Of a stretch of 64,000 bases of DNA, positions 1-12,400 are shown piece after piece. The notes beneath the pieces are model-generated. The model searched no databases. It had not been told where the DNA came from and saw nothing but the letters and a program-made list of their open reading frames with translations. Position 1 is the stretch's first letter. The number at the start of each line of letters is the position of its first letter. This DNA is from Phoronis australis. Its lineage: Eukaryota > Phoronida > Phoronidae. The translations under genes were made by a program, and so were the position numbers. The DNA lies in NCBI GenBank assembly GCA_002633005.1, contig NMRA01000197.1, positions 226,824 through 290,823 on the forward strand, given 5' to 3'.

Positions 1-385
1 CCAGCGTCCATTTCTGTACCACTGCCGCAACCCTCAATTGCTCCTCAATATCCGCAGCCGGAACACGTCCCTCAAACACCACAATCTGAGCGACGCTACC
101 CAAGCAGGACGAGGAAGGCACCGGACAGACTGGATCTGTGATTCAGTCGTGACATACTTTAAAACTTTTCTTTGAGTAGTTAACATTTTATGAACTTTTT
201 AGAACCTTAAGCAACCTTGGAGAGTTTTATCTCGTGTATTTGTGTTATAAGGACATTCATTTTAGTGTAGAGGAGTGTTGTATATCTTGACCTATAGAGG
301 TCGCTAGCAGTCCAGTTTTCGAAATAAAGTTCTGTACTGGAACTCGCGACGTTTTTGTTAGCTGCTTAATGAAGCAAACACAACA
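1..385 (+). mobile_element. 3' end of an LTR retrotransposon (pol C-terminus plus LTR)
   Basis: Frame 1 is open from the window edge to a TGA at 139-141 and ends in a Pro/Gln-rich tail followed by RYPSRTRKAPDRLDL, the basic Arg/Pro-rich kind of ending seen at the C-terminus of many Ty3/gypsy-type pol polyproteins. About 130 bp further on, a short purine run (AGAGGAG) directly precedes TGTTGT at 276. The matching ACAACA ends at 385, giving a TG...CA unit of about 110 bp that contains an AATAAA signal near 323, as expected of a short 3' LTR. The 5' part of the element lies outside the window. The polyprotein tail is fairly clear; the exact LTR limits are inferred, because no second LTR is present to compare. 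Confidence 0.55.
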
Positions 386-1710
386 GTAATGTGTGAGGTA
401 TGATTCGCTAAAAAGCTTCCGGCATCTGAAGCTGCTGTAGGGACTTCACCGTCTCTACTGGGGCTAGCTGGAGACAGTGGTTAGTCGTCACTAGACTATG
501 CCGCTGTTGCAGCCCAAACTGACGTCTGCACCAAACTGATGAAACCGTAAGTTCCCAAATTACTGCCAGAGTTTATTAGGGTTATGGGAACTGAAACTGA
601 AATTGATGACAACGAGTGCGCATCATGTGTCTGAACATCGTTTTTCTTAGGTATGACCACTACCTAAATTAACCATGGAGTAGGCCATGCACAGGCTTTA
701 TTATGTCCAACTTCAGCAGTTTATTGATTTTCTGTTCCACTTTGTCCCTGAGATTGCACGGTAAACATCGTAAAGGCTGTGTAACATGCTCAACACTGAG
801 GTTGACGTGGAGGCAAATTTTTCTGTTGCAGCGGCTCCCAGTTGATCTCACTCACCTGGTTTATACCAACTTTTAACACGCCCAACCCTGTCCAAGAAGA
901 GGCATTCCTTCTCCATCTGCATAATTTGCCAAAAAAACGTGCTGTGGGAGCATCACAATCTCTACTGCTACGTAGAGGTGGTGGCACTGTCTAGTCATCA
1001 CACTGCATTTGTAACAGTGTTGCATCTACGGAACTCAATACTGTCCATGTTCTGTTTCATGAAAGTGATTAAGACTTAACTCAGTGCTTACAATCATTGA
1101 TTTCGTATCAAAAACAACAAAAAAACTTACCAGTCGATCAGCTGTCAAATTAGAATACTGTATGTTAACTATCTGATTTCGAGGTACGCACATTTCATTG
1201 GTCGAAACATGGTACGAAAAATTGGGACAACCTATCACAGCATTAGTCTTCCTCCATTTTTTAATGTAAGAAGGGGTTGGACATTGCTGCTCGTGTTCCC
1301 GTGATTTGTAGTAAATAATAGAGAATGTCGAAGCATTGTGTTTGTGGTGGTTGTGACTACTTAGTATTTGAGCATTCTGTGGCACTGTTCACTTTCCACG
1401 GACATCAGAGAAGAGTGGATATGGCCCAAGTTTGTACAAGAAACTCACGTGTTGGTGTATATGTCACACTGGGGCTGGATATGTACACATGTCCTACTCA
1501 TGTCCTGGAGCGAAAACACTTTTGATTAAAGTCGTTTTTTTCTTTTTTCTCACTTTTGAGATACTGAACTTATGACTGTTATATTGAGTTTTATAAAGGA
1601 ATGTTTAATGATGCTGACATTGTGTGGACTTGTCAAAACAACCAAATGGTGACTTTAAGCACTTCAAGACAGAAATTTGGTCTCTACTACTTCTTGACAA
1701 TTGCTGAATA
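386..1710. other. Non-coding stretch, nothing recognised
   Basis: Only short spurious reading frames occur here on both strands, with no recognisable protein similarity, RNA gene or repeat structure. The PEPD first exon (a few codons plus 5' UTR) could lie here or upstream of the window, but no ATG with a downstream donor of the required phase (two bases left over) was convincing. Confidence 0.4.
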
Positions 1711-2000
1711 TAGTTTTAGCCATTGACAAGTAACTAGCTGTTATGTTTTAGCCATTGACAAGTAACTAGCTGTTATGTTCTAGCCATTGACAAGTAACTA
1801 GCTGTTATGTTTTAGCCATTGACAAGTAACTAGGTGTTATGTTTTAGCCATTGACAAGTAACTAGCTGTTATGTTTTAGCCATTGACAAGTAACTAGGTG
1901 TTATGTTTTAGCCATTGACAAGTAACTAGCTGTTATGTTTTAGCCATTGACAAGTAACTAGGTGTTATGTTTTAGCCATTGACAAGTAACTAGCTGTTAT
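1711..2000. repeat. 32-bp minisatellite, about 9 copies
   Basis: A unit beginning GCCATTGACAAGTAACTAG is repeated every 32 bp starting at 1719, 1751, 1783 and so on to about 2000. Copies differ mainly at one position (CTAGCTG or CTAGGTG), and the two variants alternate in the right half, which suggests higher-order amplification of a dimer. Confidence 0.9.
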
Positions 2001-2089
2001 GTATATGCACTCAGAGACTGGACTTTTACACAAATGAGATTTACTTATTTTTCAGAGTGCAAGACCAAATTTCTGATGGTCATATACTG

Positions 2090-2410
2090 TAGGAACCTAG
2101 AAAAATGTGCAAAAATGCCTAACTTTGGAACATCATTTCTCAGAAACCGCTAATTGGATTCTTACAAAACTTTCAAATACTATGTAACGTTTTCCAGAAC
2201 ATTGTTGGAAATTGTTTTTAAAATGGCCCCCTTTTGCACGAGGGACCACTAAAAATAGGTCTTTTATGACTTTCTTAAAAAATAAAGTTGCATGAAACAA
2301 CTTGAACAAAATGACATTTTAGAAAACTTCACACCGTTTTTAAGGTCTCACCTGAAAGTTTCATAATATCAAATAAAATTTGATCATGTTATTCATCAAT
2401 AAGGTACTGC
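2090..2410 (+). repeat. Dispersed repeat family R1, copy 1
   Basis: This stretch aligns in the same orientation with 26385-26640. Shared landmarks in order are TTTGGAACATC, a block around ACTATG, TTTTGTACGAGGG or TTTTGCACGAGGG, AAGTTGCAT, and ATATCAAATAAAATTTGA followed by CATGTTATT. The ends are not resolved and there is no coding capacity. Confidence 0.65.
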
Positions 2411-2587
2411 TGTTTTGCTATCCATTACCCATGTACCAAGTTTCTTTTCTGTTAAATTATACTAAAAAGACATTGTCACACAATCCAATTAATAAGGTGG
2501 TAGTAAAAATCAAAAGTCATATTCTTCAGGATTTCTACTTTTTGAGTCCTGTGTGACCTTAAGTCTTAAATCACTTATCATGAAACA

Positions 2588-3275
2588 GTCCCGATGTATG
2601 CACAGTCTCCATGTATGTACAGTCACCATGTGTGCGCAGTCACCATGTGTGCACAGTCGCCATGTGTGCACGGTCACCATTTATGCGCAGTCACCATGTG
2701 TGCACAGTCACCATGTGTGCACAGTCACCATGTGTGCGCAGTCACCATGTGTGCGCAGTCACCATGTGTGTGCAGTCACCATGTGTGCGCAGTCACCATG
2801 TGTGCGCAGTCTCCATGTGTGCACAGTCACCATGTGTACACAGTCACCATTTGTGCACAGTCTCCATGTGTGCACAGTCACCATGTGTGCACAGTCACCA
2901 TGTGTGCACAGTCACCATGTGTGCACAGTCACCATGTGTGCACAGTCACCATGTATGCTCAGTCACCATGTGTGCACAGTCTCCATGTGTGCACAGTCTC
3001 CATCTGTGCACAGTCACCATGTATGCACAGTCCCCATGTATGCACAGTCCCCATGTATGCACAGTCCCCATGTATGCGCAGTCCCCGTGTATGCGCAGTC
3101 TCCATGTATGCGCAGTCCCCATATGTGCGCAGTCACCATGTGTGCACAGTCACCATGTGTGCACAGTCTCCATGTGTGCGCAGTCACCATGTATGCGCAG
3201 TCACCATGTATGCACAGTCACCATGTATGTACAGTCCCCATCTATGCGCAATCCCCATGCATGCGCAGTTTCATC
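2588..3275. repeat. 17-bp minisatellite, about 40 copies, abutting PEPD exon 2
   Basis: The unit CACCATGTGTGCACAGT recurs every 17 bp, with variants such as CCCCATGTATGCGCAGT concentrated towards the right end. The unit has no stop codon in any + frame and 17 is not a multiple of three, so all three forward frames stay open for about 800 bp and show the same 17-residue periodicity rich in Cys, His and Ser. This is a property of the repeat, not evidence of protein. The array stops about 30 bp before the exon 2 splice acceptor at 3304-3305. Confidence 0.95.
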
Positions 3276-3305
3276 AAGCCCTATATTTTCACCTGTTATT
3301 TCCAG

Positions 3306-3489
3306 ACAAGTTTTTTGTCGTGGGGACCACACACTCCATATCCCCGTTGCCTTGTTTACACAGAACAGAGAGCGACTGTGTGCGCGACTGAAAGCCAGCA
3401 AAGATGTACCTGACAATGCCATTGTAGTCTTGCAAGGGGGCGAGTCAACCACGAGGTATTGCTCCGACACCGACGAACTTTTCAGACAG
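3306..3489 (+). CDS. PEPD: PEPD exon 2
   Basis: The acceptor TTATTTCCAG and donor CAG|GTAAAT flank 61 codons that include [15 protein letters not shown] and IVVLQGGE followed by [13 protein letters not shown], matching the start of the prolidase N-terminal domain. The first base completes a codon begun in the unseen exon 1; the exon ends in phase 0. Confidence 0.92.
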
Positions 3490-6400
3490 GTAAATCAAGT
3501 TGTGTAATAAATGGAGATCATTGAGTTGTAAATGCACGGTCAGTTCACTGTGTTGAAACCGTTATTAAAATCACATGCAGTGTTTATTGGGTCATATGCA
3601 AATTAACAACTTCAGAATGGAATATTTCAAGTTTGTAGTGACTGATGTAGTTGCAGGATGTCAAATAAGTGTGGTAGTCCCCGTATAGAAATGTCCGTTT
3701 TCCTGTAGGTTGGAAAACCCATGGTTGCATTGATCTCGTTTTGGCCGGTAAATCTCGGGCTCATACTTGGATCATGTTGTAAAATATCGCATCCATGGAT
3801 ACTTCTCAAGTGTATTTACCGTAAACGTTCGGGTTAACGCCCTGGGCGGTTAAATTGGCAAACCCAAAAAATCGGGGGTGGGCGGTTAACCAGACATGGG
3901 TGCTTAAACGTGAAACTTCAAAAAATCCAGGGTGGGCGGTTAACCGAACATGGGCGCTTATTACGTCAGACAAGCGCCCTGGGCGGTTAATCTTACCTCG
4001 TGATCTAAGTACCCACACCACACACGTAGTCGTAGGCCTACTCGGAACGCGTAGCACTTTTCAAAGAGCGTTATTGTCACGTGGCCACATGAAAAATGTC
4101 ATAACAGCGGATGATCCTAACAAAGGTTATCATGCCCTCAGATTAGTTATTCACTATTAAATTTACAGAATTGCTGAGTAATAGCCCCGTGCCGTCCTGC
4201 GGTCTTGTTATTTAGCCCTGTAGTGTTGAGCGCAGACGACCAGTGACCACGCAGCCTCTACTTGGATTGCAACTATTTCATCTTGCTGAAGTGCGCGCGT
4301 GCAAGCTTCACGTGTTGCAGAGGTCACAGCAGACATCAGATTTATGGTTACAGTCTCATACTAGCTGCCAAGTTCATAGTCAGAGAGCAGTTTTAAAATT
4401 GGTTGTAATAAAAGTTTGAAAACCTTAATTCAGATGTTTTTTGTGTTTGGGAAGTTTATAGTCAACACTTCGTGACTCAATGACATTTTCAGCGTATGGT
4501 TCTGTGGCTTGCTGTTTTATCTCGACTGCCCGGCATTGCTCACTTGCCGTTGCGCCAAACATGCTCGGCAAAGAAGTAGGCCCAAGACAAGAATCGGGGT
4601 TAAGCGGCCGTGTGCCACTCGTCAATCAGGAATAAAATTTCGAGCCACGGCATAAATATGTGATAAAACGCTACAAAACAGCGATGTTTCAATTCATAAA
4701 CGATCACCTTACCAAACTTCGTGGTGGAAAAACATTTATTTTTCATGCAAGATGTCCAGATTATCCTATTTATATCACTTGCAATATCGCACTGCGGCAC
4801 TGTTCGGTCCCGTTGTTAGCGCGCAATGTCTCAGTCGGCTGACAATGGTGACTTGGAAATGCCGTCAAGTAATATAACGGCCTCTTTCGATATGCATCTC
4901 ATTTTTTATGGCCAAAGATAGCGGCGGGATTCAGCACGCGCGTAGGGCCTACGTGCGAGTCACCTGTCAATCACATGTTGGTGTCAAGGTAACATGCATT
5001 CCAAAGTGTGGGAACTTGCACGCGTGCACCACTACAAAGTCACACATCAAAAGAGAATAGTGACAGTCCTAAGTAACAGAAACGGGCGTGACTATATACT
5101 TTTAACCATTATCTCATTTCTCTGGCCTGATTTTTTCGAATATATGTTTTATCAAGTGCATTGCAGACGAAAACTCAGCGCTGCAGACAAAGTTGCTGAA
5201 AGCGGAGGTTTTGACGCCGGCGGCGTTGTTAAACTTTGCAAACATGGGAAGAAAATAAAGTGACAAAAACGTTCAACTATTATATTTTGAAGTGAGTCCA
5301 TGACCCAAGACAATAACTCGTTACTTGTATAATTGCAATTCATATTGCTAAACCACCGTCTCAGAGGCTGCCAACAGTCAACAGGCTAATAGTTTTATGA
5401 CATAATGAGATGTGGTAAAGGCTTATTGTGACCAAGCAGCAGGGCTAAATTCAATGGACAATTAATTGTGTTCACATTACAGTTAGTAAATTCCAACATA
5501 GGACAATGGTAAATTTTTGCCTAGTGTGCTAGGTTCCTCATGAAATCTCTCTAAATGCCTTTTCCAAGGTACCTAAACTACATGGTTAACGAACTCATAA
5601 ACACGGGCACGGACGCATGAACACGACTCACGGACCTGCAAACACCGTCCACTGACTCACAAACACGAGAACGGACTTACAAAACACGATCCACGCACCC
5701 AAATACACGGGACACAGACTCATATTCACGAGGAAACACGGTTAACGGACCGCCAAACACGGGTCACGGACTCATCGGCTTCCTGGGTCAGCTGGTAAAC
5801 TGTGTTTGGCGGCCCGCTAACGGTGTTTCCTCGTGAATATGAGTCCGTGTCCCGTGTATTTGGGTGCGTGGATCGTGTTTTGTGAGTCCGTTTCCGTGTT
5901 TGTTAGTCAGTCGATGGTGTTTGCAGGTCCGTGAGTCGTGTTTATGAGTCTGTTGACCGTGTAGTTTAGGTACCTTGTTTTCCCATGCAGTTCACTTCCA
6001 ACTGCAGAAGCTTCGATGTTAACTGTAAGTTAAGCCTTAGTGTTCCTATCAGCTTCAGAGTAATGTTATAGTTCAGTTTTTGCAAGGTGACATTAATATT
6101 ATCTTTGGTGTTATGGCCTTTGCTGTTTTTGACAGTGGTTGCCATCAAAAATGGCAAGGACCTCTCCCTCTCAAAAGTTGGAAACAGTAGAATAATGTCG
6201 ACTTCACAAGGCAGCCAATGGTTGCCATGTTGGGACGATGATGATCTACTAGAAAATGACATATTAAAAAATTTGACTGTTGAGCAGGCTAACAGCTGAT
6301 CCAAACAAAGGCTTTATGAGGTGGTGTACACTACACATTCAATGATTTTTTAATGTAAAGAATCCAACACAAACATGAGTAAATTGAAACAGAATGCTTA

Positions 6401-9400
6401 TACTGGTAAAGTAATAATTACCAGAACAAAATATTAATATTAGCCAGTCACCAGCCGCTATTGGCAAATACAGGCAGTGACCCCTGCCGATAACTCCGAT
6501 AGCATCGAAATTAAGAGTTCCCATTTGAATAATATGTTACAATTTTGCAGGGTGTTTCATTAATAAATCCAACATCAGTACATAACATAATTTATGTTTT
6601 TGAATAACTTGAGATTCTATCATTTTTAGGAGTCTTATTTCCACTGGTTGTTTGGCGTCGAAGAACCTGATTGTCTGGGGGCTATAGATGTCGCCACTGG
6701 TACAAGCATCCTGTTCATACCTAAACTTCCACAAGAGTACGCCACTTGGATGGGCGAGTAAGGGAATAATGAAAATGTTGCAAAAAAAAAACAGTTTTCG
6801 TCCTATCGTAAAGTGTCACCAGTTTTGGACAAATAATATAATTGTCAAATATGCCTTTTCTCATTTTTAAGGGCGTCTAACACCGTTGTGATACAAAACT
6901 TGAATATGGAAACGCATTTAATTTGGAGCTACAACTGCATATTTCGTGGAAAAAATTGTCAAGTGAAATTTCTTTGGTTGTCCATATTGTGTCTTAAATT
7001 ATAGATATTTTACTGTACTGTCTATGTGCATGAGCTCACAAAAACTGAAACACACAGAGCCAACTGTAACCTTGTTCCAGTTGCCAAGCTCACAGTAAGG
7101 GTTGTGTAACTAGAAATTTCCGCTTAAATCATCCCGGATTTTTGGTGGTCTTCATAATAAGATAACAGTTCATAAGATTTCCACCACATTATCAGTAATT
7201 TTGTACTGCATTCATACATATATGGTACAATTATTCCATTTCTTGGGAGTTAGATGCTACAAAATGTACTCGGTAGTTTAGTTGTTAGCGTATAAATTAC
7301 ATGCCAAGAACATTTAATAAATAATAAGTTGCCTAACATGTAAACAAAAACAAATTAAATTATACCATGGGGTAATTTACAATATTAAGGGATTTCTATT
7401 TCAAGAAGAACTTACATCACTAAAGGCTAAAAAATTTGCTTTTCTCTTAAGGGTTTTATACAACGTATTTTAGAAAATATTATTTTCTTGTAGGATTTAT
7501 CCTCCGAGTCATTTTCAAGAAAAGTACAGCATAAATGAATGTTACCACACTGACGAGGTAGGTATCAGTGAATGTTACCACACTGACGAGGTAGATATCA
7601 GTGAATGTTACCACACTGACGAGGTAGATATCAGTGAATGTTACCACACTGACGAGGTAGGTATCAGTGAATGTTACCACACTGACGAGGTAGATATCAG
7701 TGAATGTTACCACACTGATGAGGTAGGTATCAGTGAATGTTACCACACTGATGAGGTAGGTATCAGTGAATGTTACCACACTGATGAGGTAGGTATCAGT
7801 GAATGTTACCACACTGATGAGGTAGGTATCAGTGAATGTTACCACACTGAGGAGGTAGGTATCAGTGAATGTTACCACACTGAGGAGGTAGGCTTTTGCT
7901 GTTTCTGAGTTTGATTTTAATGAATGACTTTTTAATCTTTCTCACTTTCTTAGAGTTAGAGCAAACTTGAAATTATTATTATTATTAAGGCAACTACTAG
8001 GGCATTTTTATTCTCTTTTGGTGGGATGGTCATTTGCCAGTTCTAAAAACTGTGGCAGAAATCATGAAGGAGATCAAAATGTGGAATTCTGAATGTTTAA
8101 AAATAAAATAGAATTAGTTGATAACCCTTACTTAAAAAAATTTTTTGTTTACTTTTGGGGGGAAGGTTTTATATTTCGTCTTTAAGCTGTGTGCAACGAC
8201 TTACACCAAAACAAAACTTGCATCCAGCCGTAAACCATCAGAAGTGCTCTTCAGGGTATTTTCATGAGTCCTCTACTGATTCAATTATTCCTAGTCTGCT
8301 GCTGGCATTCTGTAGTACCGATAAATCTCACCAATTTCGTACAAAAATAATTGCCAAAATTGCCCTTTTCTTACTTTTAAAGCTGCTCTTACATCTAAGT
8401 ACCCAGAAGTTTTCAAATTTTGTATGATGGTAGATATACAAAATTTGAACATTTTGAATCATTATTTTTGGTGCAATTATAAATTTTATTCGAAAAAAAT
8501 AGAATTTCAGTTGTCGGTTATACTGTGTTCTAAATTGATGAATTTTACTGTTAGTTTAATTAGGCATGCTCTGTAATCAATATAGCATTTTTGGTTAAAA
8601 AATAAATTCCTATATGCTGTTCATTTAGTTTTTATTCTGATGGTAGACCTCAGAGTAGAAGGCTGTGTTGCCATGTGTGTCAGTGACCTCTGAACAGAGT
8701 ATTTAAAGCCTACCGCGAACGGCAATTTAGGTCTTGTAATAATGTTAAAAAGTTTTTGTCTGACAACACTGAAGTTATAAATTGCATAATGTAATAAATG
8801 ATGAGGTGTACTTATATCACCATGAGAATCGCCAGTTAATTGAAACAGCTGCAAATAACACTTGTTTTGGTGTTCTATTCAATTTCTGTACTTGTAATTC
8901 AATAATGCAGTTGTAATTCAGTGCACTTGTACCCCTGGAGGCCACCACTGTGAATATTCAATAATGCAGTTGTAATTCAGTGCACTTGTACCCCTGGAGG
9001 CCACCACTGTGAATATTCAATAATGCAGTTGTAATTCAGTGCACTTGTACCCCTGGAGGCCACCACTGTGAATATTCAAAACTGCAGCTATCAGCCTCTC
9101 TTTGTTTGCTGTACTCGCGCGATGACACGATGTTGCACCAAAAGATTATTTCTTGTATCGTTTGACCTGCCTGTGTCTGAGTGATTGAATCGTGTTTTCT
9201 TATGTTGAAAAAGCATTTTGCTAGACCTATCTGGATTATAGCCATGAATAGATAGAGAGAGTAATGATCAGTAGATCAACTAGGGGAACATCACCAGGGC
9301 CATGTATCATCTTCTTATGGATGAGCACCCATGACAGATCTTAGTTTTGATGTCGAAAAAGACCAGAGAGATTTAAAATGTAGTCTTGGCAGATGTAAAT

Positions 9401-12400
9401 ATATTATATACTTGCCCTGTATAGGATTTTGCCAGACTTCAGTATAGATGTACTTGGCTTTTCTTTAGTACTTATTAGATTGAGCTCTTGTAGATTTGCG
9501 ATAGGATGTAGAATAGCATCGTATGCTTGACTTTTCTGTACTTCCTCAAAGGACCAGTCGAAGATACTGTCCTTGTGGTAGTGGAGCCATTGTTGGATCT
9601 CTTTGTTTAAGCAATGCGTTGTAGAATAGCCAGAATCTAAGGATTCACCATGGTGAATAATCGCTGCCACAAGGGAGTAGGACTCGTCAGAACTTAGTTG
9701 GAAGTGCGGCACTGTGGTTGAAGATTCATCTTTCAATGCATTTCATAGTTTGCTGAATTCTCTGGATGATGAATACATAATGGAGGTGACGACATCTTGG
9801 AACTGAATTACATGTGGCTGTTAGACTGCTTGACCTTTAAGACGACATGTTTGGCATGAGGAGAATTTATCAGTCAATCTTTTACCTCCTGGCGAATTCA
9901 TCATGTCAAAGATTTTAGGAGTTGGCTTGGCCCAGTAGTAAGATGTAGTTGATCTGGGAATGATAATGGTGAGGAAAGGCTCTTCAGTGTAACACGAACT
10001 CTCTACTTTGGTATAGTGCACTGGTTGTTATGCTTCTAGACAGACCAGCCCCTTTCTTTAGAAACTTTGTACAAATAGCAAATTCATTCGAAAAAAGGGT
10101 TTAAAGGAGGGCCCATAATGTGTGACCTTTTACTGAGTTTTTAATTTTTTTAGACCGTATCTTGTCACTCTTGTCAGTTGAATACACCATATCGTGCTTC
10201 ACACTGATCACTGTGACCGTATCTTGTCACTCTTGTCAGTTGAATGCACCATATCGTGCTTCACACTGATCACTGTGACCGTATCTTGTCACTCTTGTCA
10301 GTTGAATGCACCATATCGTGCTTCACACTGATCACTGTGATCGTATCTTGTCACTCTTGTCAGTTGAATGCACCATATCATGCTTCACACTGATCACTGT
10401 GATCGTATCTTGTCACTCTTGTCAGTTGAATACACCATATCATGCTTCACACTGATCACTGTGATCGTATCTTGTCACTCTTGTCAGTTGAATGCACCAT
10501 ATCGTGCTTCACACTGATCACTGTGATCGTTTGTTTGGTTTTAGATCGCCAGTGTCTTGAAGAAGAAGACTCCATCTGTGTTGCTGACGTTGGTAAGTGC
10601 TGCAGTTGTCAGGGGGAGTACACTGCTATTTAAAGTTCTATTTAGCATGTGTTTAGATAATATAACTATTACCTTGGGGCATGTTTTACACACTGGCGAG
10701 ATGAATGCCGAAGGTTTTGGTTTAAATTTTGGATCTTGAAACATTTTTGGCATGTGTGTAAAGATTTAAAGAGTGCAGGTATGACTAGTGATTTGTGTCA
10801 TGGGTTTGTTGTCTGCTGGTCCAACGCTGTGGCTTCAGGTCCTGAAGAGTTTTTTGACAATTAACATGAGAAAGGATTTAGCTCTTGGCAGTGCACATTT
10901 TGTTTTAGATTTCATCTCCTGATGAGGCCTGTAGCCTGCATCAAAGTATGCCCTGTCCTGTTTCTGATTTGGAATTTAATATTTGCAAAAATGTGCATGA
11001 GAAAATGGTGATAACTTTGAATGATCCTTTAGAATATGGTAAAAATTCTCTAAAATTCTCTAAAGATTTTTCAGAGGCTTAACCTACTGATTGCAAATCC
11101 TCAAAATTGTATTACATGTTACAATTATTAAAATTTCTTGGTCTATTTACACCGACCTCTTGTCTATTTACACTGTCATGACATTCAGTCGGTCTATTCT
11201 TCAGCCATCATCAGTTTTCCCAGTCTATTGACAGGCCTGTTGATGGCCGTAGAATAGACCGACCGAAACGTCGTAACAGTATAAATAGACAAGAGGTCGG
11301 TGTAAATAGATCAAGAGATTTTAATAATAGTTCTAACACGCCACCACCTCAGAGTGGTTTTAGAAAGTCATATTAAATATTGTTTGGTAATAGCTACTGC
11401 ATTATACAAACCCTGCTCAAAGCAAAGTATATTGTCCTGAAAAGTTCTATTTATTGAGAAATTTGTCAAAATGACATTTCACCTCCACCATGTTGTGTCC
11501 GAACTGAAGAATTTTTACGTTGTTGTCTATTTAGTTAATATAAAGTCTTGTTTTTGGCAGTATGGTGTCAACTCTGACAGTGGGAAGACTTGTAGAGAGG
11601 CTGCCTTTGATGGAATCAGCGAGTGAGTCATGTCATGGGGATTAGTCACTTTTACAATCAAGATAATTGTTCTGTTGCTTTCAGACTGACACTGTTTGAT
11701 GGCAATGGATTATTAACTATCTTTAGACAGACTTAAGTAAACTTTCTTGGAATAAATATGAAAAAATAATTGGGGTATGTTTTGACAAGATAAAATGTCT
11801 GGGTGTGCATAGTTTGACCAGATAAACTAATTGGCTGCATAGTTTGGCTTGATCAAGTGACTGCATCACTTAATTACAAATAAATGATTGCATAGTTTGA
11901 CTACATGAGGTGATTGGCTGCATAGTTTGACTAGATAAAATGATTGGCTGCATAGTTTGACTAGATAAAGTGATTGGCTGCATAGTTTGACTAGATAAAA
12001 TGATTGGCTGCATAGTTTAACTAGATAAAATCATTGGCTGCTTAGTTTAACTAGATAAAATGATTGGCTGCTTAGTTTAACTAGATAAAGTACTCCTACT
12101 CTCTTGTTGCCTAACTTGAATACATGAGTGTGAATAACTTGAATACATGAGTGTGAATAACGTAGTCTTGATTTTGCTATGATTTCACCCTTTGATAATT
12201 TATTTTTGAATCTTGTTTCAGATTTAACGTCAACAATTCTTTGCTTCATCCTGAGATTGCAGAGTGGTAATTCTGTTTTGTGTCCACTTTCTGGTGACAG
12301 AAACAGAAGCACCCATTTTGTTTCTGACCAACTCGTCAATAATCGGTTGGATCATTCTGTATTTTTGTAAAACAAAATTGTCAGGTTTTAAAGTGTGTCC

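Noticed and set aside
1325-1345. ATG near 1325 as start of PEPD exon 1
   Set aside because: The only nearby GT gives the wrong phase for exon 2, which needs two leftover bases, and there is no sequence support.
2553-3507. Three overlapping + frames of 265-298 codons rich in Cys, His and Ser
   Set aside because: They are read-through of a 17-bp minisatellite that lacks stops in all frames; only the part after 3306 is exonic (PEPD exon 2).
7480-7878. 132-codon minus-strand repetitive frame (VVTFTDTYL repeats)
   Set aside because: Antisense shadow of the 33-bp PEPD exon 4 array.
10153-10526. CRISPR-like regular array
   Set aside because: Units are uniform 62-bp tandem copies without distinct spacers, in an animal intron; the same applies to the arrays at 7558, 18618 and 33196.
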